Position numbers and translations under genes: made by a program. Under the pieces are notes generated by a model. That model did no database searches, had not been told where the DNA came from, and saw nothing but the letters and a program-made list of their open reading frames with translations. A DNA stretch of 64,000 nucleotides, taken from an uncultured Bacteroidales bacterium (GTDB lineage: Bacteria; Bacteroidota; Bacteroidia; Bacteroidales; UBA932). Location of the stretch: positions 1 through 64,000 of the forward strand of contig CAJODQ010000012.1 of NCBI GenBank assembly GCA_905233345.1, read 5' to 3'. Positions 41,896 to 50,335 of the stretch are shown in pieces. The stretch's first letter is position 1. The number at the start of each line of letters is the position of its first letter.

Positions 41896-44334
41896 ATGGA
41901 CTTGTATTGGGAGAAACTTGCCGGACAACTGACGGCAATCATTGAAGAAAAAAAGGACAAGGTCGCCTATGTCATGGGTGACAAGGAAGTCACATACACC
42001 CAGATGGATGAAATGGCATGCCATATCGCATCGGGAGTGGCCCGGTTGGTGGAAGGCAAGGATGCCGATCCCGCGGTTCCCGTCCGTATCGGCATTTGCC
42101 TGGGAAGACACGAGCATGTCGTGCCGTGCATCCTGGCAGCTGTCAAGCTGGGTTGTTCCTATGTCCCCATTGATGTGGAGACGCCCCGTGAGCGCCGGGA
42201 TTTTATCTGCAAAGACGCCGGTTTGAGCGTACTGATCACCGCCGAGAATTTCAACAGCCTGGCAGCAAGCCCGCTCGTGGATCCCCTGCCGGTGCTGAGC
42301 CGTGGCGTTTCCGAGGCCTATATGATCTATACCTCGGGTACGACCGGCCAGCCCAAGGGCGTTTCGCAGCCCTACCGGACGCTGTACAGTTATATGCAGA
42401 CGGTCTGCCTGCCGGACAATTTCAACATCAGCGACAAATCTGTCATCCTCCATTTCGCCAGCATCAGTTTCGACGTGTCTGTCTTGGAGATCTTTGCCGC
42501 GCTCTTTTATGGCGGTACGCTGGTTATCGCCCAGCAGGAGGATAAGCATAATCCCCTGCTGGTCTATAAGCTGATGAAGGAGAAAGGGATCACCTACACC
42601 TTCATGCCACCGTCTCTCCTGGCGGTCTTCCCCGATTATGATTTCCCCGCCATGGACACGCTGTCCGCCGGCGGCGAAGCCATTCCGCACAGCCTGACCA
42701 GCAAGATTGCCGGAAAATATCCCTATCGTTTCGTGAACGGATACGGACCGACGGAAAGCATCGTGACCACCACGCATGAGATAGAAGGACCGGATGACTG
42801 GCGGAACATCGGCAAACCGGTTCCGGGCGTCGTATGCTATGTGGCCGACGAAAACGGGAAGCTCGTCGCTCCGGGCGAGCAGGGCGAACTGTTGATCGGG
42901 GGCATGCAGCTGACCAACGGCTATTGGAACCGTCCAGAACTCAATGCCCGGATGTTCTTTGCCAACCCGTATGAAAAAGAACACGACGGGATCGATGTGT
43001 CCCGGCTCTATCACAGCGGCGACCTGGTGACGCTCAATGAGGACGGCAGCTTCAACTATATCGGCCGGAGGGATTCCCAGATCAAGCTCCACGGCTACCG
43101 TATCGAGTTGGGCGAAATCTGTACGCTGATCGAACAGCAGGAAGGTGTGCTGAGAGCCTTTGTCCGTCTGGAAGAGATTGGAAACGAGAAATACATCGTG
43201 GCGTATGTACGGACCGCCGAAGGCGTCGACAACCTGAACGAGATCCGGCAGAAAGTATCCAAACTGCTGCCTGCATACATGTTGCCGACCTTCTGGAACC
43301 AGGTCGAAGACTTCAAGCTGAACATCAACGGCAAGATTGACCAGTCCACGCTCGTCAACAAGGCAGTGGACCCGGTCACCACCAACGATACGCCCGTCAC
43401 GCCCCAGGAGGAACTGCTGATGCAGGCAACCGCCAAGCTGCTCGGCCTGCCGAGCGTCAATGTCAATGCGGACCTGTTCAATGATGTCGGCATTACCTCC
43501 CTGCATATCCTGCAACTGATCGTCCAAATGGGTATGTCTGGCATTCATTTGAATGTGAATGACTTCTATTCGTTGCGTACCATCCGCAAGATCATGGCTG
43601 CCGAGAAACATCCCAATGCCTTCTGGTATGGCGACTCGGGCGACGACCCCACAAAGCCGGTCCTGATCGTCATCAGCGGCATGACCAGTTTCTCGTTCAT
43701 CTTCGGGGAATGGGCCGAACGGGTTTCCAAGAAATTCGCCATCTTCGCCATTGAATCTTATCATGCTGTCATGGAAGACAGGCTGACCGACCTGGACTCG
43801 CTGGTAGATATCTATCTGGAGTATGTCAAGGATGTGGTCAATACCCGCCATATCGCGGCCATCGTCGGCTTCTGCGTGGGAGGCGAGCAGGGCCTTGTGA
43901 TGGCCAGGAAACTTTACAACGATTCCGATTACAAACCCCGCGTCGTGGTGCTCGACGGAGAACTGGACCGGGACATGAGCCTGCAGCGGCTTACGATCAA
44001 TTCCTATTTCTTCCCCTTCTTCAGCGAAGAGCGCAACAGGCGCCGTGCCGAGCTGGATATCTATCTGATGGAAACCATGCCGGTAGAAACCTACAACGGC
44101 CCGGTTTCGGCTCTCATCTCCGAGTCCTATACGGGCTTCAGCCCGGTTTCCGGAACGGAGAAAGATCCCGAAGTGATCCGGCGCGAACTGGCGGAGCACA
44201 ATACCAGTGAAAGCCGTTGGAAATACCGCTACCCCGACTGCGAGGTGATTTATATTCCCGGAAACCACAATCAGTACCTGGTTACCAAAGAAAGCCTGGA
44301 TCCCATCGTAGAGTACTGTCTCAACAATCTCTGA
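41896..44334 (+). CDS. Single-module NRPS-like A-T-TE synthetase
   Basis: 812 residues. Adenylation domain (about 1-490) with MIYTSGTTGQPKGV (A3), SFDVSVLEI (Asp193 at the amino-group-binding position), NGYGPTES (A5), YHSGDL and GRRDSQIKLHGYRIELGE (A7/A8) and Lys480 in NINGKID (A10). Carrier domain (about 505-575) with Ser535 in DVGITSLHI for phosphopantetheine. Thioesterase (about 590-812) with GFCVGGE: Cys660 replaces the usual Ser, acid probably Asp687 or Asp691, His791 in GNHNQY. There is no condensation domain. It should activate one amino (or related) acid, load it and release or dimerise it. Asp193 favours an alpha-amino acid. No PPTase or MbtH gene nearby. Confidence 0.85.
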   Translation: MDLYWEKLAGQLTAIIEEKKDKVAYVMGDKEVTYTQMDEMACHIASGVARLVEGKDADPAVPVRIGICLGRHEHVVPCILAAVKLGCSYVPIDVETPRERRDFICKDAGLSVLITAENFNSLAASPLVDPLPVLSRGVSEAYMIYTSGTTGQPKGVSQPYRTLYSYMQTVCLPDNFNISDKSVILHFASISFDVSVLEIFAALFYGGTLVIAQQEDKHNPLLVYKLMKEKGITYTFMPPSLLAVFPDYDFPAMDTLSAGGEAIPHSLTSKIAGKYPYRFVNGYGPTESIVTTTHEIEGPDDWRNIGKPVPGVVCYVADENGKLVAPGEQGELLIGGMQLTNGYWNRPELNARMFFANPYEKEHDGIDVSRLYHSGDLVTLNEDGSFNYIGRRDSQIKLHGYRIELGEICTLIEQQEGVLRAFVRLEEIGNEKYIVAYVRTAEGVDNLNEIRQKVSKLLPAYMLPTFWNQVEDFKLNINGKIDQSTLVNKAVDPVTTNDTPVTPQEELLMQATAKLLGLPSVNVNADLFNDVGITSLHILQLIVQMGMSGIHLNVNDFYSLRTIRKIMAAEKHPNAFWYGDSGDDPTKPVLIVISGMTSFSFIFGEWAERVSKKFAIFAIESYHAVMEDRLTDLDSLVDIYLEYVKDVVNTRHIAAIVGFCVGGEQGLVMARKLYNDSDYKPRVVVLDGELDRDMSLQRLTINSYFFPFFSEERNRRRAELDIYLMETMPVETYNGPVSALISESYTGFSPVSGTEKDPEVIRRELAEHNTSESRWKYRYPDCEVIYIPGNHNQYLVTKESLDPIVEYCLNNL

Positions 44335-44363
44335 TCGGCTTGCCGACTTCGATATTTTGCTTT

Positions 44364-44400
44364 TTCGCGGATGAATTTCCGCGAAGATGCACTATATTTG
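44364..44400 (+). promoter_or_regulatory. Hairpin and -7 box between NRPS and HhH genes
   Basis: TTCGCGG (44364-44370) pairs with CCGCGAA (44379-44385), a weak terminator candidate for the operon. TATATTTG at 44393-44400 is a likely -7 box for the HhH gene that starts at 44422. Confidence 0.45.
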
Positions 44401-44421
44401 GCTTCGTTAACCGAAGGAACT

Positions 44422-45321
44422 ATGAAGGAGGGGGAGAAGCAGTCGAAGGGCGTGGCGTCAGGCATGGTGGCGTTGGTATTTCTGGTCCTGGGATTTCAAC
44501 TGGCCGTTTTCGTCATAAAAGTTGTCGAACGGCCGGAAAGACGGGTCGAGCCTGGCATGACCGCCACCACAGACGCTACTGTTACAACAGTTATTACTGA
44601 TACTACGGTAGCGAGCGAAGCCGCGGGTGGTGTTCGTCGAAGCGACCTTTTTTCGGGAGCGAGCCGAACACCAGAGCGGCGAAGCGAGCGGAACGTCAAA
44701 CCAGAGCGACGCAGCGAACGAAGCTATGAGTCGTTTCCCTTCGACCCCAATACCGTCAGCCTGGCCGACCTCCAGCGCCTGGGCCTGACCCTCCGCCAGG
44801 CAGAAACCATCGACCACTACCGCAGCAAAGGCGGCCGCTTCCGCACCAAAGACGACTTCCGGAAAATGTACGTCGTCACCGACAGCCTCTTCGCCCGGCT
44901 CGAACCCTTCATCAAGATCCCCAAGGTCGAACTCAACGCCGCCGACAGCGCCGCCCTCGTCTCCCTCCGCGGCATAGGCCCGTATTACGCGCGCAAGATC
45001 CTCGACTACCGCGAAAGACTCGGCGGATTCCTCAATAAAGCCCAGCTGCTCGAAATCGAAGGCCTAGACGAAGAACGCCTCGCCGGCTTTGCCGACGAAG
45101 TCGAGATCAACACGAGCCGCTGCCGCCGCCTCGACCTCTGGCACGCCAGCGACAGCGCCCTCGCCCGCCATCCCTACCTCGGCGAAAAGGGAGCCCGCAG
45201 CATCGCCCGCTATAAGAAACTCTACGACACCACCCGCTGGACCCTCGCCGACCTCGAACGCGAACGCGTCTTCCCCAAAGAAAATATTGAAAAATTGAAA
45301 AAATATATCGAAATTCAATAA
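44422..45321 (+). CDS. ComEA-like helix-hairpin-helix membrane protein
   Basis: 299 residues. N-terminal membrane helix (about 12-35), a low-complexity linker (about 38-105), then repeated HhH motifs: FDPNTVSLADLQRLGLT, LNAADSAALVSLRGIGPYYARKILDYRERLGGF and a third near the C-terminus. Similar proteins are common in Bacteroidetes and are thought to bind DNA at the envelope, like ComEA. The linker contains two near-copies of PERRSER and a decayed dispersed palindrome (about 44540-44562), so it seems to have grown by repeat insertion. Start at 44422 is chosen over 44371, which overlaps the promoter. Confidence 0.75.
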   Translation: MKEGEKQSKGVASGMVALVFLVLGFQLAVFVIKVVERPERRVEPGMTATTDATVTTVITDTTVASEAAGGVRRSDLFSGASRTPERRSERNVKPERRSERSYESFPFDPNTVSLADLQRLGLTLRQAETIDHYRSKGGRFRTKDDFRKMYVVTDSLFARLEPFIKIPKVELNAADSAALVSLRGIGPYYARKILDYRERLGGFLNKAQLLEIEGLDEERLAGFADEVEINTSRCRRLDLWHASDSALARHPYLGEKGARSIARYKKLYDTTRWTLADLERERVFPKENIEKLKKYIEIQ

Positions 45322-45332
45322 TTATTTTTATA

Positions 45333-45364
45333 TTTGCAGAAAAAACGGAGAAACATTATCTTTG
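45333..45364 (+). promoter_or_regulatory. Promoter of the ABC transporter operon
   Basis: TTTG (45333-45336) and TATCTTTG (45357-45364) with exactly 20 bases between. The leader to the ATPase gene is about 170 bases and carries a dispersed palindrome and AGCGAGCG-rich repeat sequence; no gene is seen there. Confidence 0.7.
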
Positions 45365-45373
45365 TAAGATAAG

Positions 45374-45394
45374 ATGCCGGGTCAGGCCCGGCAT
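45374..45394. repeat. Dispersed palindrome, copy in ABC leader
   Basis: ATGCCGGG, loop TCAGG, CCCGGCAT, then GAC. The downstream 45410-45510 stretch (GAGCGA.., GGGTGTTTTTTCGG, GCGAGCGGGACG) resembles the linker-coding DNA at 44620-44725 of the HhH gene. Confidence 0.8.
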
Positions 45395-45540
45395 GACGTA
45401 GGAGGGTAAGCCTGTATGACGAGAGCGAATGTAGTGGCGGGTGTTTTTTCGGAGCCGCGAGCTTTTTTTGGCGAGCGGGACGAAAAACAGAGCCACGGAG
45501 TGAGCGATAAACGGCTAAAAGACAATAACTATATCATTAT

Positions 45541-46440
45541 ATGTTAGAGTGTAAAAACATTACGAAGACCTTCGGCAATTTCAAGGCGCTCGACGACGTG
45601 TCGGTCGCCATCCCCGAAGGGAAAATCTTCGGTCTGCTGGGCCCCAATGGCGCCGGTAAGACCACACTGATCCGTATCATCAACCGGATCACCATCCCCA
45701 CCGCGGGCGAGGTGATCCTCAACGGGAAACACGTGGACGACGAGGATGTCCGTGCCATCGGCTACCTGCCCGAGGAACGCGGCCTCTTCAAGAAAATGAA
45801 AGTCGGCGAGCAGTGCCTCTACCTGGCCCGCCTCAAGGGCATGAGCACCGCCGCCGCCACCGCCGAACTCAAGAAATGGTTCATCCGCTTCGGCATCCAG
45901 AGTTGGTGGGACAAGAAAGTGGAAGAACTCTCCAAAGGCATGGCCCAGAAGGTCCAGTTCATCACCACCGTCCTGCACAAACCCCAGCTGCTGATCCTCG
46001 ACGAACCCTTCTCCGGCTTCGACCCCGTCAACGCCCAGATGATCCGCGACGAGATCCTGCGCCTGCGCGACGAAGGCACCACCATCATCCTCTCCACCCA
46101 CAACATGGAATCCGTGGAAGAACTCTGCGACAACATCGCCCTGATCAACAAGTCGCACCTCGTGGTGACCGGCGGCACCGACGCCATCCGCCGCGAGTAC
46201 GGCACCAACCAGGTGGAAGTGCTCTACCGCAGCGGCGAAGCCCTGCCGCAGGGCACGGCCTACGAGATCTTCTCCGACGAGGAACAGAAAGATGGCCGCC
46301 GCGCCGTCCTCAATGTCACGCCGGGCAGCAGCTCGCGCGACGTGCTGGGCGAACTCATCCGCGTCGCGGACGTGAGTTCCTACCGCGAGCTGATCCCGCG
46401 CATGAACGACATCTTCATCAAACTGGTAACCGGAAAATAG
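45541..46440 (+). CDS. ABC transporter ATP-binding protein (NatA-like)
   Basis: 299 residues. Walker A GPNGAGKTTL, Q loop region LPEERGLFKKM, signature LSKGMAQKVQ, Walker B LLILDEPFSGFDP, His switch STHNME, and the C-terminal accessory domain of the NatA/DUF4162 subfamily. Pairs with the permease gene 12 bases downstream to form an exporter, possibly of sodium or another small substrate. The ATPase itself is intact. Confidence 0.9.
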   Translation: MLECKNITKTFGNFKALDDVSVAIPEGKIFGLLGPNGAGKTTLIRIINRITIPTAGEVILNGKHVDDEDVRAIGYLPEERGLFKKMKVGEQCLYLARLKGMSTAAATAELKKWFIRFGIQSWWDKKVEELSKGMAQKVQFITTVLHKPQLLILDEPFSGFDPVNAQMIRDEILRLRDEGTTIILSTHNMESVEELCDNIALINKSHLVVTGGTDAIRREYGTNQVEVLYRSGEALPQGTAYEIFSDEEQKDGRRAVLNVTPGSSSRDVLGELIRVADVSSYRELIPRMNDIFIKLVTGK

Positions 46441-46452
46441 GAGGGAAGCGTT

Positions 46453-47833
46453 ATGAACTGGAATAAAGTAGGCATTGTCATCAGCCACGAATATACCACC
46501 CGGGTCCGCAAGAAATCGTTTATCCTGACGACCCTGCTCACCCCGATCCTCATGGCCCTGCTCATCTGTGTCCCGGCCCTGATCATGGTCTTCACCGGCA
46601 ATGAGGACCAGAAAGTCAAAGTGATCGATGAATCGGGCGTTGTCGCTCCGTATTTCGAGAACAGCGAACATACCACCTATGTCATGGGTGAACCCGGCGA
46701 GACCGTCGATGGCCTCAAAGATCGCTTCGATGAGCTGGACTATTATGCCATCGTGGGCATCTCGCCCCTCGATGAGAAAGGTGAAGTCTCGGTAATCTCG
46801 TATTCAAAGGAACCGCTCAGCATGGACATCAAGAATGCAGTGAACCGGACGGTCAACAAGGCCATCGAGACCCGCAAGCTCGCCCAGTACGACATCATCG
46901 ACCTCGACAGTATCCTGGCCGACGTAAAGACCGATATCAAGCTCAATTCCATGACGCTCACCAACGATGGTAATGCCAAGGAAGACAGCGTGGAAGTCTA
47001 CATGGTGCTCTCCTACCTGATGAGCTTCCTGATCTACATGTTCGTCTTCATGTTCGGCACGATGGTCATGCGCAGCGTCATACGAGAAGAGCAGCCGCGT
47101 GGTCGAAGTCATCGTCTCGTCGGTCAAGAGCGTCGAACTGATGATGGGCAAGATCATCGGCGTGGCGCTGGTGGCCCTCACGCAGTTCTTCATCTGGATT
47201 GCCCTGACCATTGCCATCGTGACGGCCGTGCAGACCATTGCCGGTCCGAAGGTCCTCCAGAGCATGGGCGGCATGGAACAGGTTATGGCCGAAGCGGGTG
47301 CCGACAGCCATATCGGTCCGGAAGACCTGGCCGCCATGGCAGAACAGGCTGGACAGGATTCGAATTCGCTGGGCATGCTCAAGATTGTCAACCAGATCCG
47401 CAGCCTGGACTGGGTGACCATCATCGGCTGCTTCCTGATCTACTTCCTACTGGGTTACCTGCTCTATGCCTCGATGTTCGCCGCCATCGGTGCGGCCGTC
47501 GACAACGAAGCGGACACCAGCCAGCTGCAGCTCCCGGTGACCATCCCGCTCATCATCGGCCTGTTCATCATGCTCCATACCTTCGAGCATCCGAGCAGCA
47601 CCCTGTCGGTGTGGGCGTCCATCATCCCCTGGACCTCGCCCATGGTGATGCTGGCCCGCGTGCCCTTCGGCGTCGTGCCGGCCTGGCAGCTGATCCTCTC
47701 CATCGTCCTGCTGTTCCTGACCTTCCTGGCCACGGCCTGGCTCTCGGCCAAGGTCTACAAGATCGGCATTCTGACCTACGGCAAGAAATCCAGCTTCAAG
47801 GACCTGCTGAAATGGATGAAACTCAAAGATTGA
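46453..47833 (+). pseudogene. ABC permease (NatB-like), frameshifted
   Basis: The first part (46453-47081) encodes an N-terminal membrane helix, a large extracytoplasmic domain and a helix ending FGTMVMRSVI. The reading then continues in another frame from about 47083 as EKSSRVVEVIVSSVKSVELMMG and four further helices to 47833. Removing the single A at 47082 restores one frame of about 460 residues with the family motif VIEEKSSRVVEVIVSS. So it is either a fresh pseudogene or a sequencing error. The long frame running on to 48597 is an artefact. Confidence 0.85.
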
Positions 47834-47838
47834 CAGAT

Positions 47839-48597
47839 ATGAAAAAATTGCTGATTCTGGCTGTTCTGCTGCTCTCCCTGCCCGGGGGAGCGGCAGCGCA
47901 GTTTACATACCGGTGGACGCCCGTCCCCATGGATTCCACCTGGGATGACATGAAAGACTTCCGGGCGACACAGACCATCGAGCGCTACAGCGCCCAGGTC
48001 GCGCCGTTGCAGGAGATCGTCGGTTACGCCGATGAGGAATACGATAGGCACCGTCCGGAAAGCCCGCTGTCCAACTTTGCGGCCGACGTGATCCGGGCTG
48101 TCGCCGAGAAGAAAACCGGCGAACACGTGGACGTGGGCCTGATGAACTTCGGCGGCATCCGCACCAGCATGCCCAAGGGCGCCGTGCGGGTCTACGACAT
48201 CTACTCGATCTTCCCCTTCGACAACTACCTGGTGACCTTCGACATCAAGGGCTCCGACCTGCACCGCTTCCTCAACCGGATGATCGAACGGCGGCGCGTG
48301 GAGGCGCTTAGCGGCGTCGAGATGGTGATTACCGGCAACCAGGCCGACAAACTCCTGGTGGCCGGCGCCCCCATTGACGACGAGCGCATCTACAAGTTCG
48401 CCACCATCCATTTCCTGATGGACGGCGGCGACGGCGTGGTGCTCTCGGATGTGGCCTTCAACCGCAAGGATACGGGGATCTGGATCCGCGATGCGATCGT
48501 GGAATACCTGCAAGACCAGCTGGCGCGCGGCGAGAAGATATCGCTGCATACCGACGGTCGTGTACAATATACAGATTGGGAGGAACGGAGACGATGA
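47839..48597 (+). CDS. 5'-nucleotidase C-terminal domain protein, exported
   Basis: 252 residues. Signal peptide (GGAAAQ) and the substrate-binding C-terminal domain of the UshA/5'-nucleotidase family: PLSNFAADVIRAVA, VGLMNFGGIRTSMPKGAV, IYSIFPFDNYLVTFDIKG and FLMDGGDGVVL. It lacks the metallophosphatase half, which is encoded by the next gene; the 4-base overlap implies that both are made together and act as one periplasmic nucleotidase. Confidence 0.88.
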   Translation: MKKLLILAVLLLSLPGGAAAQFTYRWTPVPMDSTWDDMKDFRATQTIERYSAQVAPLQEIVGYADEEYDRHRPESPLSNFAADVIRAVAEKKTGEHVDVGLMNFGGIRTSMPKGAVRVYDIYSIFPFDNYLVTFDIKGSDLHRFLNRMIERRRVEALSGVEMVITGNQADKLLVAGAPIDDERIYKFATIHFLMDGGDGVVLSDVAFNRKDTGIWIRDAIVEYLQDQLARGEKISLHTDGRVQYTDWEERRR

Positions 48598-49433
48598 AAC
48601 GGACAATCATGATATTGGCGCTCGCCCTTTGCTGCGCAAGCGTCCTCCAGGCGCAGGACCTGGTGATCCTGCATACCAACGACACGCACAGCCAGATTGA
48701 ACCGATCCGCGTGGGCTACAACAAAGGCCTGGGTGGCGTGGAACGCCGGCTGCAATACATCGACCAGGTGCGGGAGAAATACGGAAAGAAGAAAGTGCTG
48801 TTGCTCGATGCCGGCGACTTCAATCAGGGCACCCCGTATTATACGGTGGCGCACGGCGATCTGGAAGTGGAGTTGGTCAACCTGATGGGTTACGATGTGA
48901 TGACCCTCGGTAACCACGAGTTCGACAACGGGCAGGAAGACTTGGCCCGCCGGCTCAAGAAATGCCGCCACCAAACGGTTACCTGCAATTACGACTTTTC
49001 GAACACCCCGCTCAGGAAACTGGTCAAGCCCTATGTGATCCTCCGCCGTGGCGGCATGAAGATCGGCATCATCGGCACGACTTCCTACCTGGAGAGTGTG
49101 GTGCTCAAGTCGCACCTCGACGGCATGGTGCGCCTCAATGCCATTGAAGAAGTGAACCGCTGGGCAGACTACCTGAAGAACAAGAAACACTGTGACCTGG
49201 TGATCCTGCTCTCGCACTTCGGCTACAACGGCGGCTCGCTCGACCGGCCCTCCGACGTAGTGATGGTGGAAAACTCGCGCAACCTCGACCTGGTTGTCGG
49301 CGGACACAGCCACACCTACCTCAAGGAACTGACGGAGGTGAAAGACCTGGACGGTCGCGTGGTGCCCATCTCGCAGTGCGGCGGGCAAGGGATTGTTGTG
49401 GGGACTTGGGAGATCACTCGCGCTCGACCTTGA
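48594..49433 (+). CDS. 5'-nucleotidase metallophosphatase domain protein
   Basis: 279 residues. Signal peptide then the dinuclear metal motifs of calcineurin-like 5'-nucleotidases: ILHTNDTHSQIEP, DAGDFNQGTPYY, LGNHEFDNG, LLSHFGYN and GGHSHTYL. Provides the catalytic half missing in the preceding gene. Order is reversed compared with one-chain UshA (C-domain gene first). Its last 20 bases overlap the 3' end of the convergent DUF4783-like gene. Confidence 0.9.
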   Translation: MKRTIMILALALCCASVLQAQDLVILHTNDTHSQIEPIRVGYNKGLGGVERRLQYIDQVREKYGKKKVLLLDAGDFNQGTPYYTVAHGDLEVELVNLMGYDVMTLGNHEFDNGQEDLARRLKKCRHQTVTCNYDFSNTPLRKLVKPYVILRRGGMKIGIIGTTSYLESVVLKSHLDGMVRLNAIEEVNRWADYLKNKKHCDLVILLSHFGYNGGSLDRPSDVVMVENSRNLDLVVGGHSHTYLKELTEVKDLDGRVVPISQCGGQGIVVGTWEITRARP

Positions 49434-49815
49434 GCTGCTCGATATGGCTTCCGGCGTCGGTGGTCTTGACGTAGAGGATTACCCGGAAACGTTCTCCACC
49501 GGCGCTCAGCGAGCCGACGGCATATTTCATCGGGGCTTTGCCGCTCTTGTGGATGATGGTGAACTTCTTGGGGGTGTAGTTGGAGAAGAAGTTCTTCATG
49601 ATGAGCTTGGCCTGGTTGCGGGTGCAGTTGTTGACGGCCCCGAGCATATCGAGTTCCAGGTTGTCGGCAAACCAGGCGGAGAGCTTTTCATAGTCGCCGG
49701 CCTGCAGATACTTACCGATGGGCGTGAAAACATCCTGGGCATTCTCCTGTGCCGTTGAGGGACCTGCGGTCAGAAAAACAAACAACATCGAAGCGAGCCA
49801 GAAAAGTTTCTTCAT
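49414..49815 (-). CDS. DUF4783-type exported protein
   Basis: 133 residues (a Met at 49818 is also possible). Signal peptide ending STAQ, then a cystatin/NTF2-like fold with FTPIGKYLQAGDYEKLSAWFADNLELDML, KLIMKNFFSNYTPKKFTIIHKSG and YAVGSLSAGGERFRVILYVK, matching the Bacteroidetes DUF4783 pattern. Function unknown. Divergent from rlmH with about 46 bases between. Confidence 0.75.
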   Translation of the reverse strand: MKKLFWLASMLFVFLTAGPSTAQENAQDVFTPIGKYLQAGDYEKLSAWFADNLELDMLGAVNNCTRNQAKLIMKNFFSNYTPKKFTIIHKSGKAPMKYAVGSLSAGGERFRVILYVKTTDAGSHIEQLKVERE

Positions 49816-49861
49816 CATTCCATTTTTTAAGACGAACAGCATTGTATACAAAAATTACGCC

Positions 49862-50335
49862 ATGAAGGTCAAAGTGCTTTTTACCGGAAAAACCACGGAT
49901 GCCTGGGTCCGCCAGGGCATCGCGCAGTATGTCGACCGCATCCGGCATTATGTGGCCTTCGAACTGGTGGAGCTGCCCGACCTGAAGCAGACGGCCTCCC
50001 TGAGCGAAGAGCAGATCAAGACGCGGGAAGGCGAACTGATCCTCAAGGCGTTGCGTCCCAGTGACCACCTGGTGCTGCTCGACGAGCACGGGGCCCGTTT
50101 TAGCTCGGTCGATTGGGCACGGAATTTGGAGCAAAAAGCCGCGCATCTCCCGAAAGATTGTGTGTTCGTCATCGGAGGTCCCTACGGTTTTTCGCCGGCG
50201 GTTCAGGCCCGGAGCAATGAGCTGCTTTCGCTGTCGCCGATGACCTTCTCGCACCAGCTGGTGCGGGTGGTATTCCTGGAACAACTCTACCGGGCATGGA
50301 CCATCATCAAGGGAGAGCCCTATCACCACGAATGA
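49862..50335 (+). CDS. rlmH: 23S rRNA (pseudouridine-1915-N3)-methyltransferase
   Basis: 157 residues, the usual length. SPOUT fold with LDEHGARFSS, FVIGGPYGFSPAV and the C-terminal LSLSPMTFSHQLVRVVFLEQLYRAWTIIKGEPYHHE signature. Methylates pseudouridine 1915 in helix 69. Its stop overlaps the start of the large kinase gene (ATGA). Confidence 0.96.
   Translation: MKVKVLFTGKTTDAWVRQGIAQYVDRIRHYVAFELVELPDLKQTASLSEEQIKTREGELILKALRPSDHLVLLDEHGARFSSVDWARNLEQKAAHLPKDCVFVIGGPYGFSPAVQARSNELLSLSPMTFSHQLVRVVFLEQLYRAWTIIKGEPYHHE

Noticed and set aside
44364..44385. Strong terminator for the NRPS operon
   Set aside because: The 7-bp hairpin has no T tract downstream on the operon strand, so it is kept only as a weak candidate.
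46453..48597. A 714-codon fusion of ABC permease and 5'-nucleotidase domain
   Set aside because: The middle part reads Arg/His/Gly-rich nonsense while the permease continues in another frame; the fusion results from one extra base at 47082.
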